Source: Clostridiaceae bacterium
GTDB taxonomy: Bacteria; Bacillota; Clostridia; Lachnospirales; Lachnospiraceae
Reading direction: 5' to 3'
Assembly (NCBI GenBank): GCA_902363735.1
Contig: CABJBA010000001.1
Span: 868,001 to 932,000, forward strand
DNA length: 64,000 nucleotides
Part shown: piece after piece, positions 44,389 to 53,081 of the stretch
How positions within the stretch are numbered: position 1 is the stretch's first letter
How the letters are laid out: the number at the start of each line of letters is the position of its first letter
Notes under the pieces: model-generated
Databases searched by the model: none
The model's input: the letters and a program-made list of their open reading frames with translations, nothing else
Told to the model about the DNA's origin: nothing
Program-made: the position numbers and the translations under genes

Positions 44389-44772
44389 TTATTTTTCACT
44401 GGCCGGGACTTCTTTTGTAACAATAACATCAGAATTATAGCCCAGAATATTTTTTATAATAACAGTTCCCGAAAACACCGGAGCCGTGAGACTGCATCTT
44501 TTTATCTCTGTCACAGCATCTAAAATCCGGTCCTTTGGTATGGAGTTTGTAAGGCGGACACTGGCAAGGGGTAAGACTCCGCCTTTCACCAGAACCGACG
44601 TAGCTATGCTTCGTCTGGGATCTGTCAGTTCCTGCTTGACATAAACCTCGCCCCTGGCGCAGAGAGCTCCATCTATAGAGCATATTTCATGTTTTCCATC
44701 TTGCCCAACTTTTATTTCCGTTTTTATGTCACAGCCATTGGGACAGACGATACAGGTAAATTCCCTCGTCAT
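44389..44772 (-). CDS. DUF1667 protein, partner of FAD oxidoreductases
   Basis: This 127-residue protein belongs to DUF1667. Near the N terminus it has CIVCPNGCDI (Cys-x2-Cys-x3-Cys) with a further Cys in GALCARG, a likely metal or Fe-S site, followed by a small domain with PVASVRLT-like LPLASVRLT. In clostridia this family is regularly encoded after two FAD oxidoreductases related to GlpA and GlpB, where it may play the role of the electron-transferring GlpC-like subunit. Here it is translationally coupled to the oxidoreductase by an ATGA overlap (start 44772, stop 44769). The longer frame from 44781 is not preferred. Its exact function is not proven. Confidence 0.85.
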   Translation of the reverse strand: MTREFTCIVCPNGCDIKTEIKVGQDGKHEICSIDGALCARGEVYVKQELTDPRRSIATSVLVKGGVLPLASVRLTNSIPKDRILDAVTEIKRCSLTAPVFSGTVIIKNILGYNSDVIVTKEVPASEK

Positions 44773-46028
44773 TTTACACACACCTCCAGATCATAGCCAG
44801 GCAGCAGCTTTTCAGAAGAAACCGTCAAACGGATCATCTCCGCCGGTATGGCTTTTTTCATTTTCTTTACAGCAATTTCCTCTCCATTTTGCATCACTGC
44901 AATCCGGCAGTCCTTAAAGGGTCTTCTCACCCTCATGGATAGAGTAACATCTTTCTTTCCGCTGATTCTTTGAGGAACCGTATACCCAATATTTCTGTCT
45001 GTACTGATTTTTATATCTGCCCGCTCCAGGCTTCCTTTTTTCACATATTCTGATGCTGATTCAGCCAGAGCTTCTGCCTCCAGTGATACAAAGTCAACCA
45101 GATCATGAACATGAAGAACATTTCCTGCTGCAAAAACCCCTTCCACATCAGTCTGGAAATGCTCGTCTACCAAAGCCCCCCTGCTTCTTTCATCCAAAGA
45201 AACTCCTGCATCCAAGGATAATTCATTTTCCGGAATCAGTCCCACGGAAAGGATAAGAGTATCACATGAATATTCTTTTTCTGTGCCGGGAATCGGAATC
45301 ATATTTTCATCTACCTGGGAAACGGTAATCCCCGTAAGACGTTCTTTTCCATGAATGGCAGTTACAGAATGGCTTAAATACAAAGGAATATTATAATCAT
45401 TCAGACACTGCTCTAAGTTTCTTGGCAGTCCGCTGGGATATGGCTGGATTTCAAACACCGCCTGAACATGTGCTCCCTCCAGAGTCAGGCGCCGGGCCAT
45501 AATCATTCCTATATCACCGGAGCCCAGTATCACCACTTCTTTGGCAGGCATTATGTTATAAAGATTCATGTAAGCCTGGGCAGTTCCTGCTGTAAACACT
45601 CCCGCAGGACGTTCACCGGGAATACCAATGGCTCCTCTGGTCCGCTCTCTGCAGCCCATAGTCAAGATGACCGCTTTTGCCCGCCACTGCCTGATTCCTT
45701 CTCTTGTGGCTGCCGTAACCAGCTTGTCATTGGTAATATTAAGCACTGTTGCATCTGTTATATAAGGAATTTTAAGCTCGTATATGTCATCAATAAAGTG
45801 CTGGGCATATTCCGGACCGCTTAAAGCCTCTTTAAAACGGGTCAGACCAAATCCATCGTGAATGCACTGACGCAGAATGCCTCCAAGCTGCTTTTCCCGC
45901 TCAATAACCAAAAGCTTTGTAATTCCCTTCCGATAAAGCTCCGCTGCTGCTGCCAGACCGGCAGGCCCTCCTCCTACGATAATAACGTCAATTTCCTCTG
46001 CCCGAATCTCTTTCGCCTGTGTGCCCAT
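44769..46028 (-). CDS. Pyridine nucleotide-disulfide-type FAD oxidoreductase (GlpB-like partner)
   Basis: This 419-residue flavoprotein has an FAD-binding Rossmann motif DVIIVGGGPAGLAAAAELY (about 14-32) and a second NAD(P)-type motif VVILGSGDIGMIMARRL (about 165). The closing FAD motif is DVEGVFAAGNVLHVHDLVD (about 295). There is no redox-active CxxC, so it is not a disulfide reductase. It probably passes electrons between the larger dehydrogenase encoded upstream and NAD(P). Its ATG overlaps the upstream stop codon by one base (TAATG), and its own stop overlaps the DUF1667 start by four bases. The three proteins therefore probably form one complex. Confidence 0.9.
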   Translation of the reverse strand: MGTQAKEIRAEEIDVIIVGGGPAGLAAAAELYRKGITKLLVIEREKQLGGILRQCIHDGFGLTRFKEALSGPEYAQHFIDDIYELKIPYITDATVLNITNDKLVTAATREGIRQWRAKAVILTMGCRERTRGAIGIPGERPAGVFTAGTAQAYMNLYNIMPAKEVVILGSGDIGMIMARRLTLEGAHVQAVFEIQPYPSGLPRNLEQCLNDYNIPLYLSHSVTAIHGKERLTGITVSQVDENMIPIPGTEKEYSCDTLILSVGLIPENELSLDAGVSLDERSRGALVDEHFQTDVEGVFAAGNVLHVHDLVDFVSLEAEALAESASEYVKKGSLERADIKISTDRNIGYTVPQRISGKKDVTLSMRVRRPFKDCRIAVMQNGEEIAVKKMKKAIPAEMIRLTVSSEKLLPGYDLEVCVK

Positions 46029-47491
46029 TATTCCACCTCCTGACGCACTTTGCCATAGAACATAAACGAACCTTTTCTCGAATACTGAATCTGACTTTCC
46101 TTCTTATCCAGCTCCTCTTCCACCAATTGAGCAATGCGCATCTGGCAATAACCCCCCTGGCACCGTCCCATCATAGAACGGGTCCTGTACTTGATTCCGG
46201 TCATCGTATCGACACCCAGAGGATTATGGATTGCCTGAAGAATTTCCGCTTTGGTCACTTTTTCACACCGGCAGATCACCTCACCGTAATCCGGATTTTC
46301 TAAAATTTTGCTGTCCTGCTCCTCTATACTCATTTCTGCAAAGCGGTCAATGCCTCTGCGGATTGGATTAAAGGAAGGATTTTCTGTCAGCTTCTCTCTC
46401 TCTGCCATCATGCTGATCGCGTAACGGGCTATGGGAACCGCCGCAGTTAAGCCGGGAGATTCAATTCCTATTAAATTAATGGCACAGGGAGCGATTTCAT
46501 CCTGAATCTCAATCTTAAAATCCTGAATAGTTCCGTTATCATCTACCCACTTGGGAAGAATCCCGGAATAATTGCGGATGTAATCACTTTCATGAATACA
46601 GGGCCATAAGTCAGATGCACTCTTTGCCAGATAGTCCATATTCTCTGAGGAAACGCCGTAATATGTAAAATTATCTGTAATATCTGCATTAGGACCTACA
46701 ATCACATTGCCGTCTGTGGTATTGGTCACATGAATTCCCATGTAAGTATTGCTGGGAACCGGATATACCGGCATGGGAAGAAGAGGGCCGGTCCTCTTAT
46801 CCAGAATAATATAATCTCCTTTGGAGCCTATGATCTTATATCCTTTCAGCCCTAAAAGCTCTGATATCTTCCCGCAGCCTAAACCAGCGCTGTTTATCAC
46901 CCATCGCGTGTGAAATTCTTTTCCCGAGACAGTCATGACATAATGACCTTCTTCATCCCGCCTTACGTCCGTAACTTCATGATCGAAAAAGTAATCTACT
47001 CCGTTAGCACAGGCATTTTCAGCCAGGGCAATGGTATAATGAAAGGGATCTACAATACCGCTGTCCGGTGAGTACATGGCAAATTCCCCATTTACTGCAG
47101 GCACAAGTTCATGAAGCCTTTTTTTATCCACCAGTTCCAGTGTGGCTACGCCGTTAGCGGCTCCCTGTTTCATAATCCGCTCAAGAGTCTCCATATCTTC
47201 CGGTGTATTTCCTACCAATACCTTGCCGCAGCGGTCAAACGTAAAATCCAGTTCATGGGCAAGTTGTCCCATGAGTTTATTTCCTTCTACGCAAAGCTTT
47301 GCCTTCAGAGAACCTGTATCATAAGCAAATCCTCCATGCACCACTCCTGAATTGCGTCCGCTGGTTTCGCAGCATACATCCAGATTTCTCTCTAAAACAC
47401 CTATTTTCAGGCTGTATCTGGACATTTCTCTGGCAATGGCGCTTCCTACCACTCCACCGCCAACAATCAATACATCATATAATTGTTTCAA
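46028..47491 (-). CDS. GlpA-like FAD dehydrogenase with C-terminal BFD-type [2Fe-2S] domain
   Basis: This 487-residue protein has a DAO-type FAD domain starting with YDVLIVGGGVVGSAIAREM and containing CCETSGRNSGVVHGGFAYD. It ends in a BFD-like domain (about 400-460) with four Cys in CRCEKVT and GRCQGGYCQ, which should bind a [2Fe-2S] cluster. This combination is found in anaerobic glycerol-3-phosphate dehydrogenases of clostridia and in related 2-hydroxy-acid dehydrogenases. The true start is most likely TTG at 47491, nine bases after GGGAGG; the GTG at 47521 lies before that site. It is the first gene of a tight three-gene operon. No glpK or glpF is nearby and the linked regulator is FadR-type, so the substrate may not be glycerol-3-phosphate. 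Confidence 0.88.
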   Translation of the reverse strand: MKQLYDVLIVGGGVVGSAIAREMSRYSLKIGVLERNLDVCCETSGRNSGVVHGGFAYDTGSLKAKLCVEGNKLMGQLAHELDFTFDRCGKVLVGNTPEDMETLERIMKQGAANGVATLELVDKKRLHELVPAVNGEFAMYSPDSGIVDPFHYTIALAENACANGVDYFFDHEVTDVRRDEEGHYVMTVSGKEFHTRWVINSAGLGCGKISELLGLKGYKIIGSKGDYIILDKRTGPLLPMPVYPVPSNTYMGIHVTNTTDGNVIVGPNADITDNFTYYGVSSENMDYLAKSASDLWPCIHESDYIRNYSGILPKWVDDNGTIQDFKIEIQDEIAPCAINLIGIESPGLTAAVPIARYAISMMAEREKLTENPSFNPIRRGIDRFAEMSIEEQDSKILENPDYGEVICRCEKVTKAEILQAIHNPLGVDTMTGIKYRTRSMMGRCQGGYCQMRIAQLVEEELDKKESQIQYSRKGSFMFYGKVRQEVE

Positions 47492-47521
47492 TTTCTCTAA
47501 CCTCCCGAATAAAATGAGCAC

Positions 47522-47558
47522 TAAATAAATTATATTCGTCCTATAAATACATTATATT
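47522..47558 (-). promoter_or_regulatory. Direct repeats upstream of the GlpA-like operon, candidate operator
   Basis: On the minus strand AATATAATGTATTTA (47558-47544) and AATATAATTTATTTA (47536-47522) repeat with one mismatch, 22 bases apart (two helical turns). They lie 30-70 bases before the TTG start. A TTGACT element lies further upstream. They are candidate sites for the neighbouring GntR regulator, or overlapping -10 elements. Confidence 0.45.
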
Positions 47559-47595
47559 TTTACCATACTGAATGGGATAAGTCAAGAAAATTTGC

Positions 47596-47631
47596 AAAAA
47601 CAGGCTGCATTCATCCTATGAATAAAGCCTG
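47596..47631 (-). terminator. Terminator after the GntR regulator gene
   Basis: CAGGCT (47601-47606) pairs with 47626-47631 and ATTCAT (47609-47614) with 47618-47623, around a CCT loop with a two-base internal bulge. The minus strand continues with five T residues. It separates the regulator from the GlpA-like operon. Confidence 0.75.
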
Positions 47632-47677
47632 CTTTTCATTTGCTATATGTTATTACATCTTTTCCTGCAATGAGCGT

Positions 47678-48364
47678 TCAGACACACCCGGTTCCTTTTT
47701 CTTCTTTAAAACGATTTTCATTATACATCAAGTGAAAATACATAGCCTGCTGCGCTTCTACAGGCTTCCGGTTCCGGATAGCTTCATAAATTCTCCGGTG
47801 GGATAAAAGTGTCTGGTCATATTCTGTTTCACGGACGGCTCCGGCAAACACTTCTACCCCTCCGGTGATAACAGGAATTAAATTAGTCATCACCTGGTTA
47901 CCGCTGCACTGGGCAATTCTGACATGAAATCTGGAGTCTGCTTCCGCATAATCTTCCCTTCTTCCCATCACTTCCTCCAGTTCAAGAAGGATTTCTTCCA
48001 GGCATCGGAGGTCTTCTTCAGAAGCATTTTGTGCGGCCAGAGCTGCAATAGGGGGCTCCAGCATAACCCTCACCTGAATTAAATCTTCAGTAAGCTTCCT
48101 TCTGTCTTCTATCATAAAAAAGCCAAGGGGATCATCAGCTACTCCGTTTTTGTCGGATATAAAGGTTCCTGATCCCTGACGTATGGTCACAATATTCCGG
48201 GACATAAGAATTCTTAAGGCTTCTCTGACCGTGTTCCGGCCCACCCCCAAAACCTCAGACAGCTCTGCTTCCGTAGGCAGCTTATTTCCAGGCCCATATG
48301 AGTTTTTCTGTATCATATTCATCAGTTTCTGAGATGCAATCTCTGCCAATGTGAGTTTTTCCAT
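47678..48364 (-). CDS. GntR-family regulator, FadR/FCD type
   Basis: This 228-residue DNA-binding protein has an N-terminal winged helix-turn-helix (about 5-70) with the GntR signature TEAELSEVLGVGRNTVREAL and RQGSGTFIS. A C-terminal all-helical FCD domain (about 85-220) has conserved metal-binding Asp and His residues (EADSRFHVRIAQCSGN and HRRIYEAI). FCD regulators bind carboxylates or hydroxy acids and usually repress neighbouring catabolic operons. The start at 48364 has GGGAGGGAG upstream; the frame from 48427 overlaps the amidohydrolase stop. It lies between the amidohydrolase (48424-50061) and the GlpA-like operon, with a terminator behind it, so it could control either. Confidence 0.92.
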   Translation of the reverse strand: MEKLTLAEIASQKLMNMIQKNSYGPGNKLPTEAELSEVLGVGRNTVREALRILMSRNIVTIRQGSGTFISDKNGVADDPLGFFMIEDRRKLTEDLIQVRVMLEPPIAALAAQNASEEDLRCLEEILLELEEVMGRREDYAEADSRFHVRIAQCSGNQVMTNLIPVITGGVEVFAGAVRETEYDQTLLSHRRIYEAIRNRKPVEAQQAMYFHLMYNENRFKEEKGTGCV

Positions 48365-48423
48365 CCTGATCTCCCTCCCTGTTTCTATACTTACCCAAAG
48401 GATACAATTGTTCTTACGAAAAA

Positions 48424-50061
48424 TCAAATACTAATTCCATCAAATACACAGATTCCATTCACAAAGGTCTTGCATACTTTCACATCCTTAATCCTTTCCG
48501 GCCCGCAGTAGCGCAGATCCTCTGCAAGAACGGTAAAATCAGCTGTCATGCCGGGCAGCAACATTCCTTTTTCTTCCTCTTCAAAACTGGCCCTGGCTCC
48601 CATAGCCGAATAAGTTTCCAGCGCTTCCTCCACAGAAAGAGCCTGGTCAGAAAGAAAAACCTTACTTCCGTCAAGTGTCGTTCTTGTCACCGCACACTGG
48701 ATCCCTGCCAGCACATCGGGTTTTTCTACCGGAGCATCGGAGCCATTGGAAACATCCACTCCCATATCCAGAAGGGTCTTAAACTGATAAGTATCTGCCG
48801 CTCTCTCTTTCCCAAGCCTGTCTTCCACAATGTGATTATCATAATCCAGAAAAATGGACTGGATGTAAGCGTGTAAATCCAGCTCCTGAAACTTTTTCAA
48901 AAGGCCCTTTGTCGTGATCTGGCAATGGACAATTCCATGTCGCAGCCTGTTTCCCTCTTTTGCTGTCCCGGCCTTCTCAAAAGACTGGACAGCCATATTC
49001 ATAGCCTGGTCTCCAATGGCGTGGACAGCCACCTGTAATCCATGTTCAGAGGCAAAGCAAATTTTCTCATCAAGCTCTTCCTGCCTGTAAATGGAAATTC
49101 CGCAGTTCTCCGCTTTTTCAGTATCATCGGCATATGGCTGACTTAAAAAGGCTGTCCTGGCCCCCAGGGAGCCATCTGTGAATACTTTTAAGGGACCGAT
49201 CGTAAAAAACTGGCTTCCTTCTCCTGTCCGGTATCCCTTGGAAACAAAATCTTTTAAAATATCCATGCTGGAAAGAAGGCACTGTTCGTATACCTTTACC
49301 GTCATCAATCCTTGTAACTCCAGCTCCCGGTAAGCATCTAAAACCACTTCATAAGATCCCCCTGGAAATGCCTCTAGATCATCAGTCTGAACCGATGTGA
49401 TTCCATTGGTGTTTAATTTCTTCATGGCTGTCAGGATATACTCCTTAATCTCCTCTTTTCCTGGAGAAGGAATCATCCGGCTTACCAAGTTAATCCCATA
49501 TTCCCGGAGTACTCCCGTAGGTTCTCCCTTCTCGTCCACATCAAAGCAGCCTCCTTCCGGCTGGGGGCTGTCTTTTGTAATTCCTCCTGCCGCAAGGGCT
49601 GCCGAATTAGCACAGGCAACATGACCACAGGCACGGTACAAGATTGCAGGACGCTCTCCGGTGATCCTGTCTAAATCATACCGGTTGGGAAACCGCCGTT
49701 CATCCTGAAAATAATCGTGATTCCACCCTCGTCCCACAATCCAGCCGTTCCCGGATTTTTTTTGGTCTGCCATGTACTCAGAAACCCGGTCCAGCATGGA
49801 GGTCATGGAAGAAGTAGCAGAAGCCAGATCCACTGTTGTCAGGCTATAACCATATTCCAGAAGATGCATATGAGAGTCCACAAATCCCGGAACCACAAAG
49901 CCCCCCTTCAAATCATGCCGCACTGCCGGACCTTCCTTTCCCCAGGCTTCTACATCCGCCCATTCTCCCACGGCTCCAATCCGCCCATTCTCCACTCCAA
50001 CAGCAGATGCATACATACCTTTTTTTACATAAATTACTGCATTATAATAAATATCTTTCAT
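48424..50061 (-). CDS. YtcJ-like metal-dependent amidohydrolase
   Basis: This 545-residue enzyme is of the amidohydrolase superfamily (Amidohydro_3, YtcJ-like). It has the metal-binding VDSHMHLLEYG near residue 60, the conserved GRGWNHDYF segment, FTDGSLGARTAFL (about 290) with its catalytic Asp region, VAVHAIGDQAM and NGSDAPVEKPD near the C terminus. Such enzymes hydrolyse amide or imine bonds in small molecules; the substrates of the YtcJ branch are mostly unknown. The ATG at 50061 has AAGGAGG upstream. Only 30 bases separate it from the terminator of pnp, so it may depend on read-through or on a promoter inside that stretch. It is followed after 59 bases by the GntR regulator. Confidence 0.9.
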   Translation of the reverse strand: MKDIYYNAVIYVKKGMYASAVGVENGRIGAVGEWADVEAWGKEGPAVRHDLKGGFVVPGFVDSHMHLLEYGYSLTTVDLASATSSMTSMLDRVSEYMADQKKSGNGWIVGRGWNHDYFQDERRFPNRYDLDRITGERPAILYRACGHVACANSAALAAGGITKDSPQPEGGCFDVDEKGEPTGVLREYGINLVSRMIPSPGKEEIKEYILTAMKKLNTNGITSVQTDDLEAFPGGSYEVVLDAYRELELQGLMTVKVYEQCLLSSMDILKDFVSKGYRTGEGSQFFTIGPLKVFTDGSLGARTAFLSQPYADDTEKAENCGISIYRQEELDEKICFASEHGLQVAVHAIGDQAMNMAVQSFEKAGTAKEGNRLRHGIVHCQITTKGLLKKFQELDLHAYIQSIFLDYDNHIVEDRLGKERAADTYQFKTLLDMGVDVSNGSDAPVEKPDVLAGIQCAVTRTTLDGSKVFLSDQALSVEEALETYSAMGARASFEEEEKGMLLPGMTADFTVLAEDLRYCGPERIKDVKVCKTFVNGICVFDGISI

Positions 50062-50091
50062 AATACCTCCTTAATTCCGACTATCAAATGC

Positions 50092-50132
50092 AAAAACAGG
50101 CAGCAGACAGAGATCATTCTGTCCACTGCCTG
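50092..50132 (-). terminator. Terminator after pnp
   Basis: Positions 50097-50111 pair with 50118-50132 except for one two-base internal mismatch, around a six-base loop. The minus strand continues with five T residues. It lies 18 bases after the pnp stop. Confidence 0.85.
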
Positions 50133-50149
50133 CTACGGGCACATCCGGA

Positions 50150-52270
50150 TTATTGGGATTCTTTTTCTGTTTCCGCTTTAGGATTTAAGTCGCCGGGCTT
50201 CATGCTCAAATTGATTCTGCCCATTTTGTCAACTTCCATTACCTTAACAGTTACTTCGTCGCCAATGTTTACTACATCCTCCACCTTTGCCACTCTCTTA
50301 TCAGAAAGCTTGGAAATGTGGACCATTCCGTCTTTATTGGGAGCCAGCTCAACGAAAGCACCAAAGTTCATAATTCTTACTACTTTTCCGTTGAATACCT
50401 GGCCTGCTTCTATTTCAGTTACAATGCTCTTAATGATCTGGATTGCACGGTCAATCATGTCACGGTCTGTTCCGCAAACAGCTACATTGCCATCGTCAGA
50501 AATATCAATCTTGACTCCTGTTTCATCAATGATCTTATTGATCACCTTACCCTGCTTTCCTACCACATCGCCGATCTTCTGAGGATCAATGGAAATCTGG
50601 TGGATCTTAGGAGCATACTTACCTACTTCCTCACGGGGCTCTGCAATTGCCTTTGCCATAACCTCATCAAGGATGTAAAGTCTTGCCTCTCTGGTGGTGC
50701 GGATAGCCTCTTCAATAATAGGTCTGGTAAGACCATGAATCTTTATATCCATCTGGATAGCAGTAATACCCTTGTGGGTACCGCCAACCTTAAAGTCCAT
50801 ATCGCCGAAGAAATCTTCCAGTCCCTGGATATCAGTTAAAACGATATAATCGTCATCACTGTCTCCTGTAACCAGACCGCAGGAGATTCCTGCAACGGCT
50901 GCCTTAATAGGAACACCTGCCGCCATTAAAGCCATGGATGAAGAACAGATGCTGGCCTGGGATGTTGAACCGTTGGATTCCATTGTCTCGGATACAGTAC
51001 GGATGGCATATGGGAATTCCTCTTCTGACGGAAGAACCGGAAGCAACGCCTTTTCTGCAAGAGCTCCATGACCAATCTCCCGGCGTCCAGGTCCTCTGGA
51101 GGGCCTTGTTTCTCCAACGGAGAAGGATGGGAAATTGTAGTGGTGCATATATCTCTTAGAAGTTTCCATATCATCAATACCATCTAACTTCTGGCGTTCT
51201 GACATAGGAGCTAACGTACATATATTTAAAATCTGTGTCTGGCCACGGGTGAACATAGCTGAACCGTGAACTCTAGGAAGCATGTCGGTCTCCGCTGCAA
51301 GGTGCCGGATCTGATTCATGGCACGGCCGTCAGGACGCTTGTGATCCTTTAAAATCATCTTGCGTACAGTCTTTTTCTGATACTGGTAAACAGCTTCTCC
51401 CAACACTGCAAGCCACTCTTCCTTATCAGAAAAAGCCTCTTCCAGTTTCTTGGTAATATTTCTTAGGTTTTCTTCTCTTACCTGCTTTTCATCAGTAAAG
51501 ACGGCAGCTTCCATCTCTTCCGGAGTGACGATTTCCTTAATGGCTGCAAATAATTCTTCCGGAACAGCACAGCTTGTGTAAGTATGCTTCGGTTTTCCGC
51601 ATTCTGCCACAATGGTATCAATGAACTTAATAATCTCCTGGTTTACCTCATGAGCCTTGAATATGGCTTCGATCATGATATCCTCCGGAACCTCATTAGC
51701 TCCTGCTTCAATCATGATGACCTTTTCCCTTGTTGAGGCAACAGTAAGTGCCAGATCAGAAGTCTTCTTCTGAGCCTGAGTCGGGTTGATGATCAATTCT
51801 CCACCCACCAAACCAACCAGGGTTGATGCACACGGACCATCAAATGGAATGTCAGAGATGGAAGTTGCAATAGCAGAACCTAACATAGCTGTCAGTTCCG
51901 GGCTGCAATCCTGGTCTACAGACATAACAATGTTATCCAGGGTCACATCATTGCGGTAATCCTTTGGAAACAGAGGTCTCATAGGACGGTCAATAACACG
52001 TGAGGTCAAAATTGCATTTTCAGATGCCTTACCTTCTCTTTTGTTAAAGCCGCCTGGAATCTTTCCAACGGCATATAATTTTTCTTCATATTCCACGCTC
52101 AAGGGGAAAAAGTCAATGCCATCCCTTGGCTTGTCTGAAGCAGTTGCAGTGGCTAATACCACTGTATCTCCGTAGTGCATAAGTGCTGCGCCGCTGGCCT
52201 GTTTTGCTACTCTTCCCACATCAACAGTCAATGTTCTGCCAGCCAGTTCCATACTGAAACTCTTGTACAT
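50150..52270 (-). CDS. pnp: Polyribonucleotide nucleotidyltransferase (PNPase)
   Basis: This 706-residue 3'-5' exoribonuclease degrades RNA by phosphorolysis and works in mRNA turnover. It has two RNase PH core domains (about 1-145 and 320-545; FFPLSVEYEEK and the active-site-bearing GETRPSRGPGRREIGHGALA), an all-helical linker, a KH domain (about 555-615, with VVGKQGKVINKIIDETG) and an S1 RNA-binding domain (about 620-690, with GKVVRIMNFGAFVEL). The length is normal for the family. The ATG at 52270 has AGGAGA about eleven bases upstream. It follows rpsO, the usual bacterial order. All catalytic segments appear intact. Confidence 0.98.
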   Translation of the reverse strand: MYKSFSMELAGRTLTVDVGRVAKQASGAALMHYGDTVVLATATASDKPRDGIDFFPLSVEYEEKLYAVGKIPGGFNKREGKASENAILTSRVIDRPMRPLFPKDYRNDVTLDNIVMSVDQDCSPELTAMLGSAIATSISDIPFDGPCASTLVGLVGGELIINPTQAQKKTSDLALTVASTREKVIMIEAGANEVPEDIMIEAIFKAHEVNQEIIKFIDTIVAECGKPKHTYTSCAVPEELFAAIKEIVTPEEMEAAVFTDEKQVREENLRNITKKLEEAFSDKEEWLAVLGEAVYQYQKKTVRKMILKDHKRPDGRAMNQIRHLAAETDMLPRVHGSAMFTRGQTQILNICTLAPMSERQKLDGIDDMETSKRYMHHYNFPSFSVGETRPSRGPGRREIGHGALAEKALLPVLPSEEEFPYAIRTVSETMESNGSTSQASICSSSMALMAAGVPIKAAVAGISCGLVTGDSDDDYIVLTDIQGLEDFFGDMDFKVGGTHKGITAIQMDIKIHGLTRPIIEEAIRTTREARLYILDEVMAKAIAEPREEVGKYAPKIHQISIDPQKIGDVVGKQGKVINKIIDETGVKIDISDDGNVAVCGTDRDMIDRAIQIIKSIVTEIEAGQVFNGKVVRIMNFGAFVELAPNKDGMVHISKLSDKRVAKVEDVVNIGDEVTVKVMEVDKMGRINLSMKPGDLNPKAETEKESQ

Positions 52271-52440
52271 AATTAAGGTGTCTCCTTTTTCATTTACATT
52301 ATTTTTATCATTAACAGCAGAAGGTCCGAAACTACTGATCTGGACACAATGACAGGGTCAGATCTTCTATTTATTATACCCACATCAGCGGTCTCGGTAA
52401 ATGCTTCTGCTTTTAATTTTCTTTCTTCATATAGACAGAT

Positions 52441-52463
52441 AGGGTGGAGAACTTCTCCACCCT
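52441..52463 (-). terminator. Hairpin between rpsO and pnp
   Basis: Positions 52441-52450 pair perfectly with 52454-52463 (10 pairs, three-base loop), 11 bases after the rpsO stop. No T run follows on the minus strand, so it is probably a processing or partial termination site rather than a full terminator. In many bacteria the rpsO-pnp gap is an RNase III or PNPase control point. Confidence 0.6.
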
Positions 52464-52473
52464 AAATGGTTTA

Positions 52474-52740
52474 TTATTTTCTGATTCCCAGCTTCTCAAT
52501 CAAGGAACGATATCCTTCCAGATCTGTCTTCTTTAAGTAATCAAGAAGACCTCTTCTCTGACCAACCATCATCAGAAGACCTCTTCTGGAATGGTGATCC
52601 TTTGGATTCTGCTGAAGGTGACCTGTTAATTCTGTGATTCTCTCTGTCAGAATTGCGATCTGTACTTCCGGTGAACCTGTGTCTCCGGACTTTCTGCCGT
52701 GTTCTGCAATAATAGCTGCTTTCTTTTCCTTTGAAATCAT
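52474..52740 (-). CDS. rpsO: 30S ribosomal protein S15
   Basis: This 88-residue protein is clearly ribosomal protein S15, which binds 16S rRNA in the central domain of the small subunit early in assembly. Conserved segments are [37 protein letters not shown] with its rRNA-contacting His-His-Ser-Arg-Arg, and [12 protein letters not shown]. The length is normal. The ATG at 52740 has AAGGAGG upstream. A consensus promoter lies at 52836-52864 and a structured leader precedes the gene. pnp follows on the same strand. Confidence 0.98.
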   Translation of the reverse strand: MISKEKKAAIIAEHGRKSGDTGSPEVQIAILTERITELTGHLQQNPKDHHSRRGLLMMVGQRRGLLDYLKKTDLEGYRSLIEKLGIRK

Positions 52741-52781
52741 GGCGATTTCCTCCTTATTCTTTTCTTCTCACCTTATGCCAA

Positions 52782-52806
52782 GTATCGGTTGGAGTGTCCA
52801 AAATAC
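52782..52806 (-). promoter_or_regulatory. Leader stem-loop of rpsO, possible S15 autoregulatory site
   Basis: In the leader, TTGGA-CAC-TCCAA (52801-52789) forms a short hairpin inside an outer GTAT/ATAC pairing (52803-52806 with 52782-52785). S15 in many bacteria represses its own translation by binding such leader structures. The fold resembles that idea but I cannot match it to a named S15 leader class. Confidence 0.4.
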
Positions 52807-52835
52807 CGGGCAACGGCGCATATTAATACCAATAT

Positions 52836-52864
52836 ATTTTATCACAATCATATTTCCCTGTCAA
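52836..52864 (-). promoter_or_regulatory. SigA-type promoter of rpsO
   Basis: On the minus strand a perfect TTGACA (52864-52859) and TAAAAT (52841-52836) are 17 bases apart, the strongest promoter match in the window, as expected for a ribosomal protein gene. Confidence 0.85.
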
Positions 52865-52922
52865 TCCGTTTAAAATCAAAAAAGATTCTTAATACGGACC
52901 GCGCGGTTTATGTCGAATCCTG

Positions 52923-52951
52923 TTGATTTTTGGCATGTTATGTGTTAAATT
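52923..52951 (+). promoter_or_regulatory. Probable promoter of the chemoreceptor gene
   Basis: TTGATT (52923-52928) and TAAATT (52946-52951) are 17 bases apart, leaving a leader of about 125 bases. The gene 55421-57994 has a similar TTGAAA-N17-TAAATT arrangement. No clear flagellar-sigma consensus is seen. The rest of 52865-53081 is AT-rich with no gene. Confidence 0.45.
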
Positions 52952-53081
52952 ATATGAAATTATTAGAAATACAAAAAAGAAAATTAAATATAACGGTTAC
53001 ATTTTTATAATTTTCACAAAATTTAATTGTTAATTGAAACCCATTGCATCCCAATACTTTTTAGAAAAGGAGTGTTAATTT

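Noticed and set aside
52321..52370. Imperfect GATCTG/CAGATC hairpin between rpsO and pnp at about 52338-52364.
   Set aside because: Only six outer pairs are solid and there is no T run on the minus strand, so neither a terminator nor a control element can be supported.
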